Assembly: GCA_910575255.1 (NCBI GenBank)
Contig: CAJTEM010000005.1
Span: forward strand, 118,525-182,524
Source: Lachnospiraceae bacterium
Lineage (GTDB): Bacteria > Bacillota > Clostridia > Lachnospirales > Lachnospiraceae
Direction of reading: 5' to 3'
DNA length: 64,000 nucleotides
Below, piece by piece: positions 1 to 8,492 of this stretch. Position 1 is the first letter of the stretch. The number at the start of each line of letters is the position of its first letter. The position numbers and the translations under genes were made by a program. Under the pieces are notes generated by a model. It was given only the letters and a program-made list of their open reading frames with translations, searched no databases and had not been told where the DNA came from.

Positions 1-7
1 ATTGCTA

Positions 8-36
8 TTGAGAAGAAGTTTAAAGTGGAGTATAAT
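8..36 (+). promoter_or_regulatory. Sigma-A-type promoter of the first HAD gene
   Basis: TTGAGA (8-13) and TATAAT (31-36) are separated by 17 nt. Transcription would start near 43, leaving a short leader with a GGGAG ribosome site at 56-60 before the ATG at 69. Confidence 0.6.
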
Positions 37-68
37 TTTCTGTAAATCTGAAGATGGGAGAATAGAAG

Positions 69-863
69 ATGAGAAGGAAAGCGCTGTTTTTTGATGTGGA
101 CGGAACTTTGCTGAGTGAGATTACCCATACGATTCCGGAAAGTGCGCTGAGAGCATTGGAGGCTTCCCGGAGGGCGGGGAATCTGGTGTTTGTCAATTCC
201 GGGCGCACCTATGCGTTTTTACAGGATATTGAGGCGATGGTGGAGTGTGACGGTCTGCTATGTGGCTGCGGCACCTGTGTGGTTGAGAAGGGAAAAGTGA
301 TTTTTCAGCATCGGATCGCGGCGTCTCGGGGGATGGAAATCCGCAGGGCCATGCGGCAGTACGGCTTTGACGGGATTTTGGAGAGCACGGAGCAGCTGGT
401 TGTGCAAAAGGAGCGGTCCTGGATGGAAGCAATGAATGCTCTGCGCGATGGTGTGGCCGGCCAGGGTGTGCTGAGGGAGGACTGCTGGGAGGATGAAAAC
501 CTGGAATTTGACAAATTCTGTGTTTTTGCGGATGAAAACAGCGACAGGGAAGGATTTTTCCGGTTTCTGGCGCCGGACATCGACGTGATTGACCGGGGAA
601 ATAACTTTTATGAATGCGTGCCTGCCGGGTTCACCAAAGCAACGGCCATTGCCTGGGTGCTGGATCATTATGAGATTGCAAAAGAGGATGCCTGGGTATT
701 CGGAGACAGCAGTAATGACCTGGCAATGTTTGAATATGCGGAGAATGCCGTGCTGATGGGATGTCATGACAAGGTTCTGGAACCGTATGCTACTTTTGTG
801 ACAAAGAATGTGGAGGATGACGGGATTGCCTGGGCAATGGAAAGGCTTGGACTTCTGGGGTAA
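69..863 (+). CDS. Cof-type HAD-superfamily phosphatase
   Basis: Cytosolic hydrolase of 264 residues, probably a sugar-phosphate or flavin-phosphate phosphatase. Motif I is at the extreme N-terminus (FFDVDGTLL, residues 7-15; the two Asp are the nucleophile and general acid). Motif II is the Ser of NSGRTY near residue 44. Motif IV is GDSSNDLAMF near residue 218, with the Mg-binding Asp pair. The long insert between motifs II and III is the C2-type cap typical of Cof/YkrA proteins. ATG 69 follows GGGAG, and a good promoter lies directly upstream, so the gene seems to be transcribed alone; the next gene has its own promoter. The physiological substrate cannot be read from sequence. A second HAD protein of the same type is encoded at 4258-5064. 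Confidence 0.88.
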   Translation: MRRKALFFDVDGTLLSEITHTIPESALRALEASRRAGNLVFVNSGRTYAFLQDIEAMVECDGLLCGCGTCVVEKGKVIFQHRIAASRGMEIRRAMRQYGFDGILESTEQLVVQKERSWMEAMNALRDGVAGQGVLREDCWEDENLEFDKFCVFADENSDREGFFRFLAPDIDVIDRGNNFYECVPAGFTKATAIAWVLDHYEIAKEDAWVFGDSSNDLAMFEYAENAVLMGCHDKVLEPYATFVTKNVEDDGIAWAMERLGLLG

Positions 864-910
864 ACAGAAATGAACAGCCATGCGTGGTTTGTACATTTTG
901 AAACAATTTC

Positions 911-939
911 TTGTCATCCATAGGGGAACATGATAGAAT
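911..939 (+). promoter_or_regulatory. Sigma-A-type promoter of the MATE gene
   Basis: TTGTCA (911-916), 17-nt spacer, TAGAAT (934-939). It is followed by AAGGAGG (961-967) seven bases before ATG 975. Confidence 0.65.
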
Positions 940-974
940 GATCTTTATATCTTTGGAGAGAAGGAGGTTCCCAT

Positions 975-2348
975 ATGGAGAATATGGCGCAGGAGCAGAA
1001 TCAAAAGGCGGATTTATTTGAAAGTGTTCCCATTCCGCGGGCAGTGGCGCAGCTGGCGATTCCCACGATTTTGAGTTCGCTGGTGATGGTGATTTATAAT
1101 ATGGCAGATACTTATTTTGTGGGTATGATCAATGACCCCATACAGAATGCGGCAGTTGCTTTGGCGTCGCCGGTGCTGTTGGCCTTCAATGCAGTCAATA
1201 ACCTGTTCGGTGTGGGCTGTTCGAGCATGATGAGCCGGGCGCTGGGAAGAAAGGATTATGACACGGTCCGTCAAAGCTCAGCCTTCGGCTTTTATTGTTC
1301 GCTTTTCAGCGGCATGATGTTCTCCCTTTTGTGTCTGGTGTTTCGTCAGCCTCTGCTGCTGGTTTTGGGGGCGGATGCGGATACGCTGGCAGCGACAGGG
1401 GAATACCTGCATTGGACGGTGATTTGCGGTGCGGCCCCGGCGATTCTCAATGTGGTTCTGGCTTATATGGTGCGTTCAGAGGGAGCTTCCCTGCATGCCA
1501 GTGTGGGAACCATGAGCGGCTGTATTCTGAACATTATTCTGGATCCGGTCTTTATTCTTCCACAGGGACTGAATATGGGCGCGGCGGGTGCGGGACTGGC
1601 GACATTTTTGTCTAACTGCGTGGCCTGCCTGTATTTTTTTGTCTTATTATATGCCAAAAGAAGAACCACCTTTGTCTGTGTGCTTCCGCATAAATTCGGA
1701 CTGCAAAAGACGATTGTATTAGGAGTCTGCGCGGTGGGGATCCCGGCTGCGATACAGAATCTTTTAAATGTAACAGGAATGACGATTCTGAATAATTTCA
1801 CATCATCTTATGGTGCGGATGCAGTGGCAGCGATGGGGATCACGCAAAAGATCAATATGGTTCCGATGCAGGTGGCGCTGGGATTTTCTCAGGGAATCAT
1901 GCCGCTTATCAGCTATAATTATGCCAGCGGGAATATTAAACGGATGAAAGAAAGTTTGTTTTTCGTGGTTCGTCTGATGATTCCGGCACTGGTGGCAGTA
2001 AGCCTGCTCTATTATTTCGGTGCAGGAACCCTGGTCGGGGCATTTATGAAGAATGAGGAGATCATTGCTTACGGGACACGGTTTCTGCGGGGATTTTGTC
2101 TGGGAATTCCTTTCATTTGTGTGGATTTTCTTGCAGTCGGCGTATTCCAGGCGATTGGAATGGGAAAGGCAGCGCTGTCATTTGCCTTGCTGAGGAAGAT
2201 TGCTCTGGAGATTCCGGCACTCTATATCCTGAATGCTTTGTTTCCGCTTTATGGATTGGCCTATGCGCAGTTTACAGCGGAGTTTGTGCTGGCAGTGGCA
2301 GCGGTGATTATGCTGGGGCGGATATTCGGGCGGCTGCAGAAGGGGTAG
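975..2348 (+). CDS. MATE family multidrug/organic cation efflux transporter
   Basis: Integral membrane antiporter of 457 residues, the usual MATE length, with about 12 hydrophobic segments in two pseudo-symmetric six-helix halves. Diagnostic stretches are IPTILSSLVMVIYNMADTYF near residues 30-49, GVGCSSMMSRALGRKDY near residue 80, and the second-half equivalent AVAAMGITQKINMVPMQVAL near residue 285. GFSQGIMPLISYNYASGN (around 304) is also typical. MATE proteins export drugs or metabolites using a Na+ or H+ gradient; the substrate is unknown. The start is set by AAGGAGG at 961-967. No regulator gene is adjacent. A second, different MATE protein is encoded at 19222-20649. Confidence 0.9.
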   Translation: MENMAQEQNQKADLFESVPIPRAVAQLAIPTILSSLVMVIYNMADTYFVGMINDPIQNAAVALASPVLLAFNAVNNLFGVGCSSMMSRALGRKDYDTVRQSSAFGFYCSLFSGMMFSLLCLVFRQPLLLVLGADADTLAATGEYLHWTVICGAAPAILNVVLAYMVRSEGASLHASVGTMSGCILNIILDPVFILPQGLNMGAAGAGLATFLSNCVACLYFFVLLYAKRRTTFVCVLPHKFGLQKTIVLGVCAVGIPAAIQNLLNVTGMTILNNFTSSYGADAVAAMGITQKINMVPMQVALGFSQGIMPLISYNYASGNIKRMKESLFFVVRLMIPALVAVSLLYYFGAGTLVGAFMKNEEIIAYGTRFLRGFCLGIPFICVDFLAVGVFQAIGMGKAALSFALLRKIALEIPALYILNALFPLYGLAYAQFTAEFVLAVAAVIMLGRIFGRLQKG

Positions 2349-2365
2349 AAGAAAGCCGCGGTGGA

Positions 2366-2394
2366 TTGACAATTCTTCTTATTTATAGTAGACT
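2366..2394 (+). promoter_or_regulatory. Promoter of the hydG leader
   Basis: TTGACA (2366-2371), 17-nt spacer, TAGACT (2389-2394). The transcript would begin near 2401, about 380 nt upstream of hydG, and run through the terminator-like hairpin at 2523-2546. Confidence 0.6.
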
Positions 2395-2781
2395 GAAAAA
2401 GGATTTTTACTGCTGACATGAAAGAATACAGGTTTCTGACATGGAAGAAGAGGACATAACAGAAAAGCAGGTTGTTTTTCAAAGACCGGCAGCCCAGGCA
2501 GGATATGGGCTGTGGGTTGTATATGCGCCTTTCGGGGCGCATTTTTGCAAAGACAACATATGCTTATGTAATCTTCTGAGGCATGGAAAGACAAAAGCCG
2601 TAATACCAAGGTAAAGGATGCGGCAAAGGGAACTAAACAATGACTGACAGGGAAGCCTGAAAGGAGAAAGCAGAGAGCTGTCCGAAAGCGGCTAACTGGT
2701 TTTTTGAACAGTTTTCGGCAGGGCATGGAGAGGCTGACCGGAAAGAGAAAGGAGTTTGCGAAAGGAATCGCAGAACAAATT
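2395..2781 (+). other. Long leader region upstream of hydG
   Basis: This non-coding stretch holds a 7-bp hairpin (CAGCCCA / TGGGCTG, about 2491-2513) immediately followed by a second, terminator-like hairpin (2523-2546). The part after the hairpin is purine rich and includes a partly inverted pair, CTGTCCGAAA and TTTTCGGCAG, near 2678-2720. No known riboswitch class was recognised. A 57-codon open frame at 2441-2614 lacks a ribosome site. Confidence 0.35.
2523..2546 (+). terminator. Intrinsic terminator / possible attenuator upstream of hydG
   Basis: Perfect 7-bp stem ATGCGCC (2523-2529) with GGCGCAT (2536-2542), a 6-nt loop and a run of T. It lies downstream of the promoter at 2366-2394, so it is either an attenuator for hydG or the end of a short leader RNA. 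Confidence 0.6.
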
Positions 2782-4212
2782 ATGAGCCAGAGTGTGTATG
2801 ACCCGTCATCAATGCGGGCGGAGGAGTTTATCAACCATCAGGAGATTTTGGAGACACTGGACTATGCATGGGAGAATCGGAGAAACCGGGAACTGATTGA
2901 AGAGATTCTGGATAAGGCAAGAAAGCGGAAAGGCTTAAGCCACAGGGAGGCGTCCGTGCTGCTGGACTGTGAACTGGAAGACTTAAACCGCCAGATTGAG
3001 GAATTGGCACAGCAGCTGAAAAAGAATTTTTACGGGAACCGGATTGTCATGTTTGCCCCCTTGTATCTGTCCAATTACTGTATCAACGGGTGTGTGTATT
3101 GCCCTTACCACAAGAAAAACCAGCACATTGCGCGAAAAAAGCTGACCCAGGAGGAGGTTCGCAAAGAGGTGATCGCCCTGCAGGATATGGGGCATAAGCG
3201 CCTGGCTCTGGAGGCGGGAGAGGATCCGGTCAATAACCCCATAGAGTACATTCTGGAGTGCATTGACACGATTTACGGGATCCATCACAAGAACGGCGCT
3301 ATCCGCCGGGTGAATGTGAATATCGCGGCTGCCACGGTGGAAAATTACCGGAAGCTTAAGGATGCAGGGATCGGGACCTATATCCTGTTCCAGGAGACAT
3401 ACCACAAGGAAAGTTATGAGAAACTGCATCCCACGGGCCCTAAGCATGACTATGCTTACCACACAGAGGCCATGGATCGGGCCATGGAGGGCGGCATTGA
3501 CGACGTGGGGCTGGGAGTTTTGTTTGGGCTGGAATTGTACCGGTATGAATTTGCCGGGCTTTTGATGCATGCGGAGCATCTGGAGGCAGCCTTTGGCGTG
3601 GGTCCCCACACCATCAGTGTGCCCCGGATCAAACGGGCGGACGATATTGACCCCAATGTGTTTGACAATGGGATCAATGATGATATTTTTGCCAAACTGG
3701 TGGCCTGTATCCGGATTGCAGTGCCCTATACCGGGATGATTATTTCCACGAGGGAGAGCAAGGTCTGCCGGGAAAGGATCCTGAAGCTGGGCATTTCCCA
3801 GATCAGCGGCGGTTCCCGGACCAGCGTGGGGGGCTATGCAGAACCGGAGCCGGAGGATGACTGTTCGGAGCAGTTTGATGTCAGTGACAAGCGGACATTG
3901 GATGAGGTGGTGCAGTGGCTGATGGGCCTTGGCTATATTCCCAGCTTCTGTACGGCATGTTACCGGGAAGGCAGAACCGGGGATCGGTTTATGTCCCTGT
4001 GCAAGAGCGGCCAGATCGTCAATTGCTGCCATCCCAATGCCCTGATGACCCTGAAGGAATATCTGATGGATTATGGTTCGGAGGAAACAAGAAGGGTAGG
4101 AGAGGATCTGATCAGGAAGGAGCTGGTGCATATCACCAACGAAAAGGTGTTGCAGCTGACGAAGGAGCATCTTGAGAGGATCGGGGAAGGAAAAAGGGAC
4201 TTTCGGTTTTAA
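2782..4212 (+). CDS. hydG: [FeFe]-hydrogenase H-cluster maturase HydG (radical SAM tyrosine lyase)
   Basis: HydG cleaves tyrosine with radical SAM chemistry to give the CO and CN ligands of the hydrogenase H-cluster, plus p-cresol. The radical SAM motif CINGCVYC (CX3CX2C) is about 85-90 residues from the chosen start. The C-terminal auxiliary cluster ligands are CTACYREGRTGDRFM followed by a third Cys after CKSGQIVN. LEAGEDPVNNP, NVNIAAATVENY and GPHTISVPR are strongly HydG-like. The frame stays open upstream, with a TTG at 2704 and an ATG at 2725, neither with a good ribosome site. ATG 2782 gives 476 residues and aligns best with the family N-terminus, but its Shine-Dalgarno is also weak (AAAGGA, 15 nt upstream). 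hydE, hydF and the hydrogenase are not in this window. Confidence 0.93.
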   Translation: MSQSVYDPSSMRAEEFINHQEILETLDYAWENRRNRELIEEILDKARKRKGLSHREASVLLDCELEDLNRQIEELAQQLKKNFYGNRIVMFAPLYLSNYCINGCVYCPYHKKNQHIARKKLTQEEVRKEVIALQDMGHKRLALEAGEDPVNNPIEYILECIDTIYGIHHKNGAIRRVNVNIAAATVENYRKLKDAGIGTYILFQETYHKESYEKLHPTGPKHDYAYHTEAMDRAMEGGIDDVGLGVLFGLELYRYEFAGLLMHAEHLEAAFGVGPHTISVPRIKRADDIDPNVFDNGINDDIFAKLVACIRIAVPYTGMIISTRESKVCRERILKLGISQISGGSRTSVGGYAEPEPEDDCSEQFDVSDKRTLDEVVQWLMGLGYIPSFCTACYREGRTGDRFMSLCKSGQIVNCCHPNALMTLKEYLMDYGSEETRRVGEDLIRKELVHITNEKVLQLTKEHLERIGEGKRDFRF

Positions 4213-4257
4213 GAAACCTTTTAAATAAGGTACTTTTACGAAGAAAAGGGAATAACG

Positions 4258-5064
4258 ATGGACTATCAGATGATTGTGTTGGATCTGGACGGGACCTTGA
4301 CTAACCGGGATAAGGAAGTGACCGAGCGAACCCGTCAGGTGCTGCTGGAGGCGCAGAGGCAGGGAAAGCGGATAGTGCTTGCCAGCGGCAGACCTACTTA
4401 TGGGGTGCTGCCGCTGGCCGAGCTTTTGAAGCTGGATCAGTATGGAGGATATATCCTTTCATTTAACGGCGGCTTTATTATGGACTGCAGCACCAGGGAG
4501 GTCATTTTTCAGAAATTTCTGCCAAGGGAGGTCAATCGGCAGGTGATTGAGCTGGCTATCAAAGAGCAGGTGGATCTGCTGACTTATCAGGATCAGTACC
4601 TGATTACCAATCATCCGGAATCTTCTTATGTGCAGCTGGAATCGAGAGTCAGTCATCTGATGGTCAGGAAGCCGGAGAATCTGGCGGATTATGTGGATTT
4701 TGCTGTTCCGAAGTTTTTGATGGCCGAGGACGGGCGTTATCTGGCACTGGTAGAGGGCAGAGTCAAAGCGGCTCTGGGGAAACAGTTCAGCATTTACCGA
4801 TCCGACCCGTTTTTCCTGGAGATACTCCCCAGGGGGATTGATAAGGCGCAATGTCTTGAGTATCTTTTGGATTACATAGGGATGAAGAGGGAGCAGATGA
4901 TAGCCTGTGGAGACGGTTATAACGATCAGTCAATGATCCGTTTTGCGGGGCTGGGAGTAGCGATGGCCAATGCAGTATTGCCGGTGAGAAAGGCAGCGGA
5001 TTATGTGACCTTTTCCAATGATGAGGATGGAGTGGCGCATGTGGTGGAGAAATTCCTGTTATGA
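4258..5064 (+). CDS. Cof-type HAD-superfamily phosphatase
   Basis: 268-residue cytosolic phosphatase. Motif I is IVLDLDGTLTNRDKEV at residues 6-21, motif II is ASGRPTYG near 43, the C2 cap spans roughly 85-190, LPRGIDKAQCLEYLL near 196 carries the motif III Lys, and motif IV is ACGDGYNDQSM near 217. These are the features of the Cof/YidA sugar-phosphatase group. It lies 45 nt after hydG, with the short hairpin ACCTT/AAGGT and TTTT between them, and its TGA directly abuts the threonine aldolase gene, so the two may be cotranscribed. The substrate is not predictable from context. Confidence 0.88.
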   Translation: MDYQMIVLDLDGTLTNRDKEVTERTRQVLLEAQRQGKRIVLASGRPTYGVLPLAELLKLDQYGGYILSFNGGFIMDCSTREVIFQKFLPREVNRQVIELAIKEQVDLLTYQDQYLITNHPESSYVQLESRVSHLMVRKPENLADYVDFAVPKFLMAEDGRYLALVEGRVKAALGKQFSIYRSDPFFLEILPRGIDKAQCLEYLLDYIGMKREQMIACGDGYNDQSMIRFAGLGVAMANAVLPVRKAADYVTFSNDEDGVAHVVEKFLL

Positions 5065-5076
5065 ATGGAGACAACA

Positions 5077-6141
5077 ATGATGAGTACAACAGAAAAAAAG
5101 CTTCCGTTTTCCAGTGATTATATGGAAGGTGCACATCCCAATATCATACAGAGACTGGCGGAAACGAATCTGGTCAGTTCGGCAGGATATGGTACGGATG
5201 AATTCTCGGAAGCTGCCAGGGAGCGGATTCGGCTTGCCTGCCGCTGTCCGGATGCGGAGATTCACTTTCTGGTTGGGGGAACACAGGCGAATGCAACTGT
5301 GATAGATGCGCTTCTTCGGATCTATCAGGGAGTGATTGCTCCGGACACCGGGCATATCAGCCTCCATGAGGCAGGGGCGATCGAGGCCGGAGGACATAAA
5401 GTCCTGACCCTGCCGCATACCATGGGGAAGCTTTCTGCCGGGCAGATTGAGGCGATGCTAAAAGAGTATCAGGAAGATGTAAACCATGAGCATATGGTAA
5501 TGCCGGGGATGGTATATCTGTCACAGCCCACGGAGTACGGAACCTTGTATTCGCATAAGGAGCTGGGAGAGATCAGCCGGGTATGCCGTGAGAACGGGCT
5601 GCCTCTTTATATGGACGGAGCAAGACTTGCCTATGCATTGGCCTGTCCGGAAAATGATGTGTCATTAGCGGATATCGCAGACCTGTGCGATGTGTTTACG
5701 ATTGGAGGGACGAAATGCGGCGCTTTGTTCGGGGAGGCTGTCGTGATTCCGCAGAAGGGCAGGATTCCCGGATTTTTTACGATCGTCAAGCAGCATGGCG
5801 CGCTGCTGGCTAAGGGGAGGCTTTTGGGGATTCAGTTTGACGAGCTGTTTCGCGACCATTTGTATGAGCACATCGGTGAGTCGGCAATCGCTTTTGCCGG
5901 ACAGATTCGTGCGGCATGGAAGCAGTGCGGCTACCGTCTCTATTATGAAACTCCTACCAATCAGGTATTTTGCCTGATAAAGAATTCGGAAATGCAGAGG
6001 CTGGCCGAGCGGGTGGAGTTTGGATTCTGGGAGAAGTATGATGAGGATTCAACCGTTATCCGGCTGGCAACGAGCTGGGCGACACGCGAGGAGAATGTGA
6101 GAGAGCTGATACAGGGATTCTCGGATTTGCATGAGGGGTAA
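5077..6141 (+). CDS. ltaE: Low-specificity L-threonine aldolase family protein (PLP-dependent beta-eliminating lyase)
   Basis: Fold-type I PLP enzyme expected to split L-threonine or L-allo-threonine into glycine and acetaldehyde. SSAGYGTDEFSEAARERI near residue 29 and GGTQANATV near 63 (phosphate-binding loop) match the GLY1/LtaE family. LPLYMDGARLAYAL near 175 contains the cofactor Asp, and FTIGGTKCGALFGEAVV near 205 has the Schiff-base Lys in the TKCG motif. An ATG at 5065 abuts the previous stop, but GGAG at 5067-5070 fits a start at 5077 or 5080, which I prefer (354 residues). This subgroup is often annotated simply as aminotransferase class V/beta-eliminating lyase, so the exact substrate is uncertain. 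Confidence 0.85.
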   Translation: MMSTTEKKLPFSSDYMEGAHPNIIQRLAETNLVSSAGYGTDEFSEAARERIRLACRCPDAEIHFLVGGTQANATVIDALLRIYQGVIAPDTGHISLHEAGAIEAGGHKVLTLPHTMGKLSAGQIEAMLKEYQEDVNHEHMVMPGMVYLSQPTEYGTLYSHKELGEISRVCRENGLPLYMDGARLAYALACPENDVSLADIADLCDVFTIGGTKCGALFGEAVVIPQKGRIPGFFTIVKQHGALLAKGRLLGIQFDELFRDHLYEHIGESAIAFAGQIRAAWKQCGYRLYYETPTNQVFCLIKNSEMQRLAERVEFGFWEKYDEDSTVIRLATSWATREENVRELIQGFSDLHEG

Positions 6142-6474
6142 TTCCTGGGCAATCCGGAAGGTACGTTTGAAAGAAGGAAGGGAGCCGGGGCAGTCTGCCG
6201 GGGATTTTTCCCGTTTCGGGGTAAAGACGATCTAAAGTTTCTGAATTTTGTTAAAATAAGTGAAGATAACGAGAAATACAGTCATAAGGAACAAATTTTC
6301 TTATGGCTGTTTCTTTATGTGCACATATACTGAGTGGTAAAAGATGGAAAAATATCAGATAAAAATATATAAAATAGTCCATGAAGAGAGGGGAATGTAT
6401 ATTTTGACTATAAAAAACAGATAAGTTAAAAAGATGTTAAAATTATAATAGATAAAATAACTAATAAAATTGAG
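6142..6474. other. Intergenic region with one terminator, otherwise AT-rich
   Basis: The first 100 bases are GC-rich with weak self-complementarity around CCGGGGATTTTTCCCG (about 6197-6212). A better terminator lies at 6278-6316. The last 150 bases before the lacI promoter are strongly AT-rich, and no gene or known RNA was recognised there. Confidence 0.5.
6278..6316 (+). terminator. Intrinsic terminator downstream of ltaE
   Basis: ACAGTCATAAG (6278-6288) pairs with CTTATGGCTGT (6300-6310), 11 bp with one G-U pair and an 11-nt loop, followed by TTCTTT. Confidence 0.65.
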
Positions 6475-6503
6475 TTGACAACACAATAAGTGTATGATAT
6501 GCT
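6475..6503 (+). promoter_or_regulatory. Promoter of the lacI-type regulator
   Basis: TTGACA (6475-6480), 17-nt spacer, TATGCT (6498-6503). The predicted start near 6510 lies inside the operator at 6506-6520, which implies autoregulation. Confidence 0.7.
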
Positions 6504-6505
6504 AT

Positions 6506-6520
6506 AGAAAACGATTTCTT
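6506..6520 (+). promoter_or_regulatory. LacI-family operator at the regulator's own promoter
   Basis: AGAAAACGATTTCTT has the dyad GAAA-CG-TTTC with the central CpG typical of LacI/CcpA-class sites. It overlaps the transcription start. A perfect version, TAGAAAACGTTTTCTA, occurs at 8445-8460 in the same locus, so both are probably bound by the regulator encoded at 6534. Confidence 0.7.
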
Positions 6521-6533
6521 AATGGAGACAGGT

Positions 6534-7610
6534 ATGGTGGAAAGGAAGAAAAAGAAGGCTACCATTAAAGATGTGGCGGGAATGGCGCACGTTTCGATTG
6601 CGACGGCGTCTCGTGTGCTCAGTGGTTCGGACTATCCGGTGAAGGAGGAACTTAAGAGCGCAATTTTGGCAGCGGCCCAAAAGCTGGATTATCAGCCGAA
6701 TGTATTCGGACAGCTGCTCAGAGGAGCGACGAACAAGCAGATCGGTGTGGTAGTGCCGTCGATTTCCAATCCGTTTTACAGTCAGCTGTTTGCTGCCGTA
6801 CAGAAGGTTTGTATGGATCAGGGATATGTACCGATTCTGTATTCCTCTCACAGCGATCGGAATATGGAACAGCATTATATTGATATGATGATTCATTACC
6901 GGGTAGCAGGAACCCTGCTTTCGCTGATGGGATGGGAGCCGGGGATGTGCAGGAGGCTGGAGGAGGCAGGGATTCCCTGTGTGCTTTTTGATCAGCCTCA
7001 TGAAGATCCGGAGGTATCTTCGATTGATTTTGATTTTTATTCCGGTGGGAAGCTGGCTGCGGAGTATCTGACTGGAGCAGGGCATAGGGAGATCGTTTTT
7101 GCTACGGGATCTGTTGACCGGCCTTCCCGCAAGAAGCTGCTGGCAGGCTTTCAGGCGGGGATGGAGCTTGGCGGCTGCAGTTTTGGAGAGGAGCATCTGG
7201 TGGTGAATCATACGGTTAAGGGGACCGGAGCCAGCGCCATGAAGGATTACCAATGTGGTCAGGGGCTGGGAGAGATCATTCTGGAGAGACCATATTTGCC
7301 GGATGCGGTGTTTGCCGTCAATGACATGATGGCGATTGGGATTATCAAGAAGCTGGAGACCAGCGGAATCCATGTGCCAGTGGACATTTCGGTACTGGGC
7401 TTTGACAATGTGGAGTTTGGGGAGATGATCGTACCAGCTCTCACCACCATATCCCAGTCGGCCTACCGGACCGGGGAACTCGCCGCGGAGATTCTCTTTG
7501 AGAGTGTGACAGAGGGCAGCAGGATGAAGAAAAAGCTGATGCTGGAGCCGGTGCTGGTCGAACGGGATTCGGTAAGGAGGAAACATAATAAAATAAGGAG
7601 AAATCAATGA
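6534..7610 (+). CDS. LacI family transcriptional regulator of the amino-sugar locus
   Basis: Repressor of 358 residues. The N-terminal helix-turn-helix (ATIKDVAGMAHVSIATASRVL) and hinge helix (KLDYQPNVFGQLLRG, about residues 45-60) are typical of LacI. A periplasmic-binding-protein-like effector domain follows (IGVVVPSISNPFYSQLF; SVLGFDNVEFGEMIVPALTTI near 290). An ATG at 6522 is in frame, but the predicted transcript starts near 6510. GGAG at 6524-6527 serves ATG 6534, so 6534 is the likelier start. Its stop is followed directly by the NagB-like gene. The two operators in the locus suggest control of lacI-nagB and of the downstream transporter/catabolic genes, with an amino sugar or its phosphate as likely inducer; the inducer is inferred from context only. 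Confidence 0.92.
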   Translation: MVERKKKKATIKDVAGMAHVSIATASRVLSGSDYPVKEELKSAILAAAQKLDYQPNVFGQLLRGATNKQIGVVVPSISNPFYSQLFAAVQKVCMDQGYVPILYSSHSDRNMEQHYIDMMIHYRVAGTLLSLMGWEPGMCRRLEEAGIPCVLFDQPHEDPEVSSIDFDFYSGGKLAAEYLTGAGHREIVFATGSVDRPSRKKLLAGFQAGMELGGCSFGEEHLVVNHTVKGTGASAMKDYQCGQGLGEIILERPYLPDAVFAVNDMMAIGIIKKLETSGIHVPVDISVLGFDNVEFGEMIVPALTTISQSAYRTGELAAEILFESVTEGSRMKKKLMLEPVLVERDSVRRKHNKIRRNQ

Positions 7611-8366
7611 ATGAAAAGAGAATTGAATTTCGACGAGGTAAGGCTGAAGGTGTATGACACCCGCGAGGAGATGGGAAAGGGGGCGGCAGCAGAGGCAGCG
7701 GAGTGTATGCGGCGGATGCTGAAGGAGCGGGACGAGATTCACTGTGTCTTTGCGGCAGCGCCGTCACAGAATGAGTTTCTTGAGGCATTGATTCAGGAAG
7801 GAGGGATTGACTGGAGCAGGGTGAATGGATATCACATGGATGAATATGTCGGATTTGAGATCGGACATCCATGCTCTTTTAACCGATTTCTTTCACAGGC
7901 CGTATTTGACCGTGTGCCGTTTAAGAGCGTGCATCTGATCAACGGCGCCGCAGAGTGCGGGCAGGAGGCAAAGCGGTATGCGTCTGTTCTGGACGGGATT
8001 GCCATTGATATTACGTTCATGGGGGTCGGGGAGAACGGGCACATTGCTTTCAATGATCCGGAGGTGGCAGACTTTCACGATACGAAGACCGTGAAGGTAG
8101 TAGAACTGGATGAGGTGTGCCGATTGCAGCAGGTTCATGACGGATGCTTTCCCTGTCTGGAGGAGGTTCCAAAGCAGGCTCTGACAGTGACGATTCCCAA
8201 GCTGGTCAGTGCCCGGGAGATTTTCTGCATAGTGCCGACGCAAAAGAAGCAGAAAGCGGTGAGGGAAGCGCTGACGGGGGAGGTCAAAGAAGCCTGTCCG
8301 GCCAGTATTTTGAGAAAGACAAAACAGGTACATATGTATATTGACCAGGATTGTTATTGGGAATGA
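7611..8366 (+). CDS. nagB: Glucosamine-6-phosphate deaminase/isomerase family protein
   Basis: Expected to convert glucosamine-6-phosphate to fructose-6-phosphate and ammonia, the last step before glycolysis. NGYHMDEYVGF (near residue 65) and MGVGENGHIAFNDPEVADF (near 132) are the two active-site segments of the NagB/6-phosphogluconolactonase fold, including the catalytic Asp and the GHIAFN histidine loop. PCLEEVPKQALTVTIPKLVSA is the conserved ALT(V/M)T(I/V) segment. Length 251 is in the family range. AAGGAG (7595-7600) lies ten bases before the ATG, which abuts the lacI stop. It is a diverged paralogue rather than a textbook NagB, so a related phosphosugar is possible. It pairs functionally with NagA at 14252. 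Confidence 0.82.
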   Translation: MKRELNFDEVRLKVYDTREEMGKGAAAEAAECMRRMLKERDEIHCVFAAAPSQNEFLEALIQEGGIDWSRVNGYHMDEYVGFEIGHPCSFNRFLSQAVFDRVPFKSVHLINGAAECGQEAKRYASVLDGIAIDITFMGVGENGHIAFNDPEVADFHDTKTVKVVELDEVCRLQQVHDGCFPCLEEVPKQALTVTIPKLVSAREIFCIVPTQKKQKAVREALTGEVKEACPASILRKTKQVHMYIDQDCYWE

Positions 8367-8398
8367 GACAGTCCTGGCAGCATGGGGCAGGGAATGGT

Positions 8399-8427
8399 TT
8401 GTGATAAATAGTAAGGGAAGCATAAAA
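8399..8427 (+). promoter_or_regulatory. Candidate promoter of the membrane-protein/symporter operon
   Basis: TTGTGA (8399-8404), 17-nt spacer and the weak -10 ATAAAA (8422-8427). Its start would fall just before the palindromic operator at 8445-8460. Judged mainly by position. Confidence 0.35.
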
Positions 8428-8444
8428 GTCAGGAACGTTTGGAA

Positions 8445-8460
8445 TAGAAAACGTTTTCTA
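8445..8460 (+). promoter_or_regulatory. Perfect LacI-family operator
   Basis: TAGAAAACGTTTTCTA is a perfect 16-bp palindrome with central CpG. It lies 33 bases upstream of the membrane protein start and matches the operator at 6506-6520, marking a second regulated promoter in the same locus. A CcpA-type cre site is the alternative. Confidence 0.75.
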
Positions 8461-8492
8461 TAAACAGAAAAATTTTCTCAAGGAGGCGGAGC

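Noticed and set aside
2441..2614. 57-codon ORF in the hydG leader
   Set aside because: No Shine-Dalgarno sequence, and the terminator hairpin at 2523-2546 falls inside it; better explained as leader RNA.
2983..4170. 395-codon minus-strand frame opposite hydG
   Set aside because: Shadow of the hydG coding frame; His/Cys/Leu-rich nonsense composition and no motif.
6519..7742. 407-codon minus-strand frame opposite the LacI gene
   Set aside because: Complement of clear LacI and NagB reading frames; it would cross the lacI promoter and operator.
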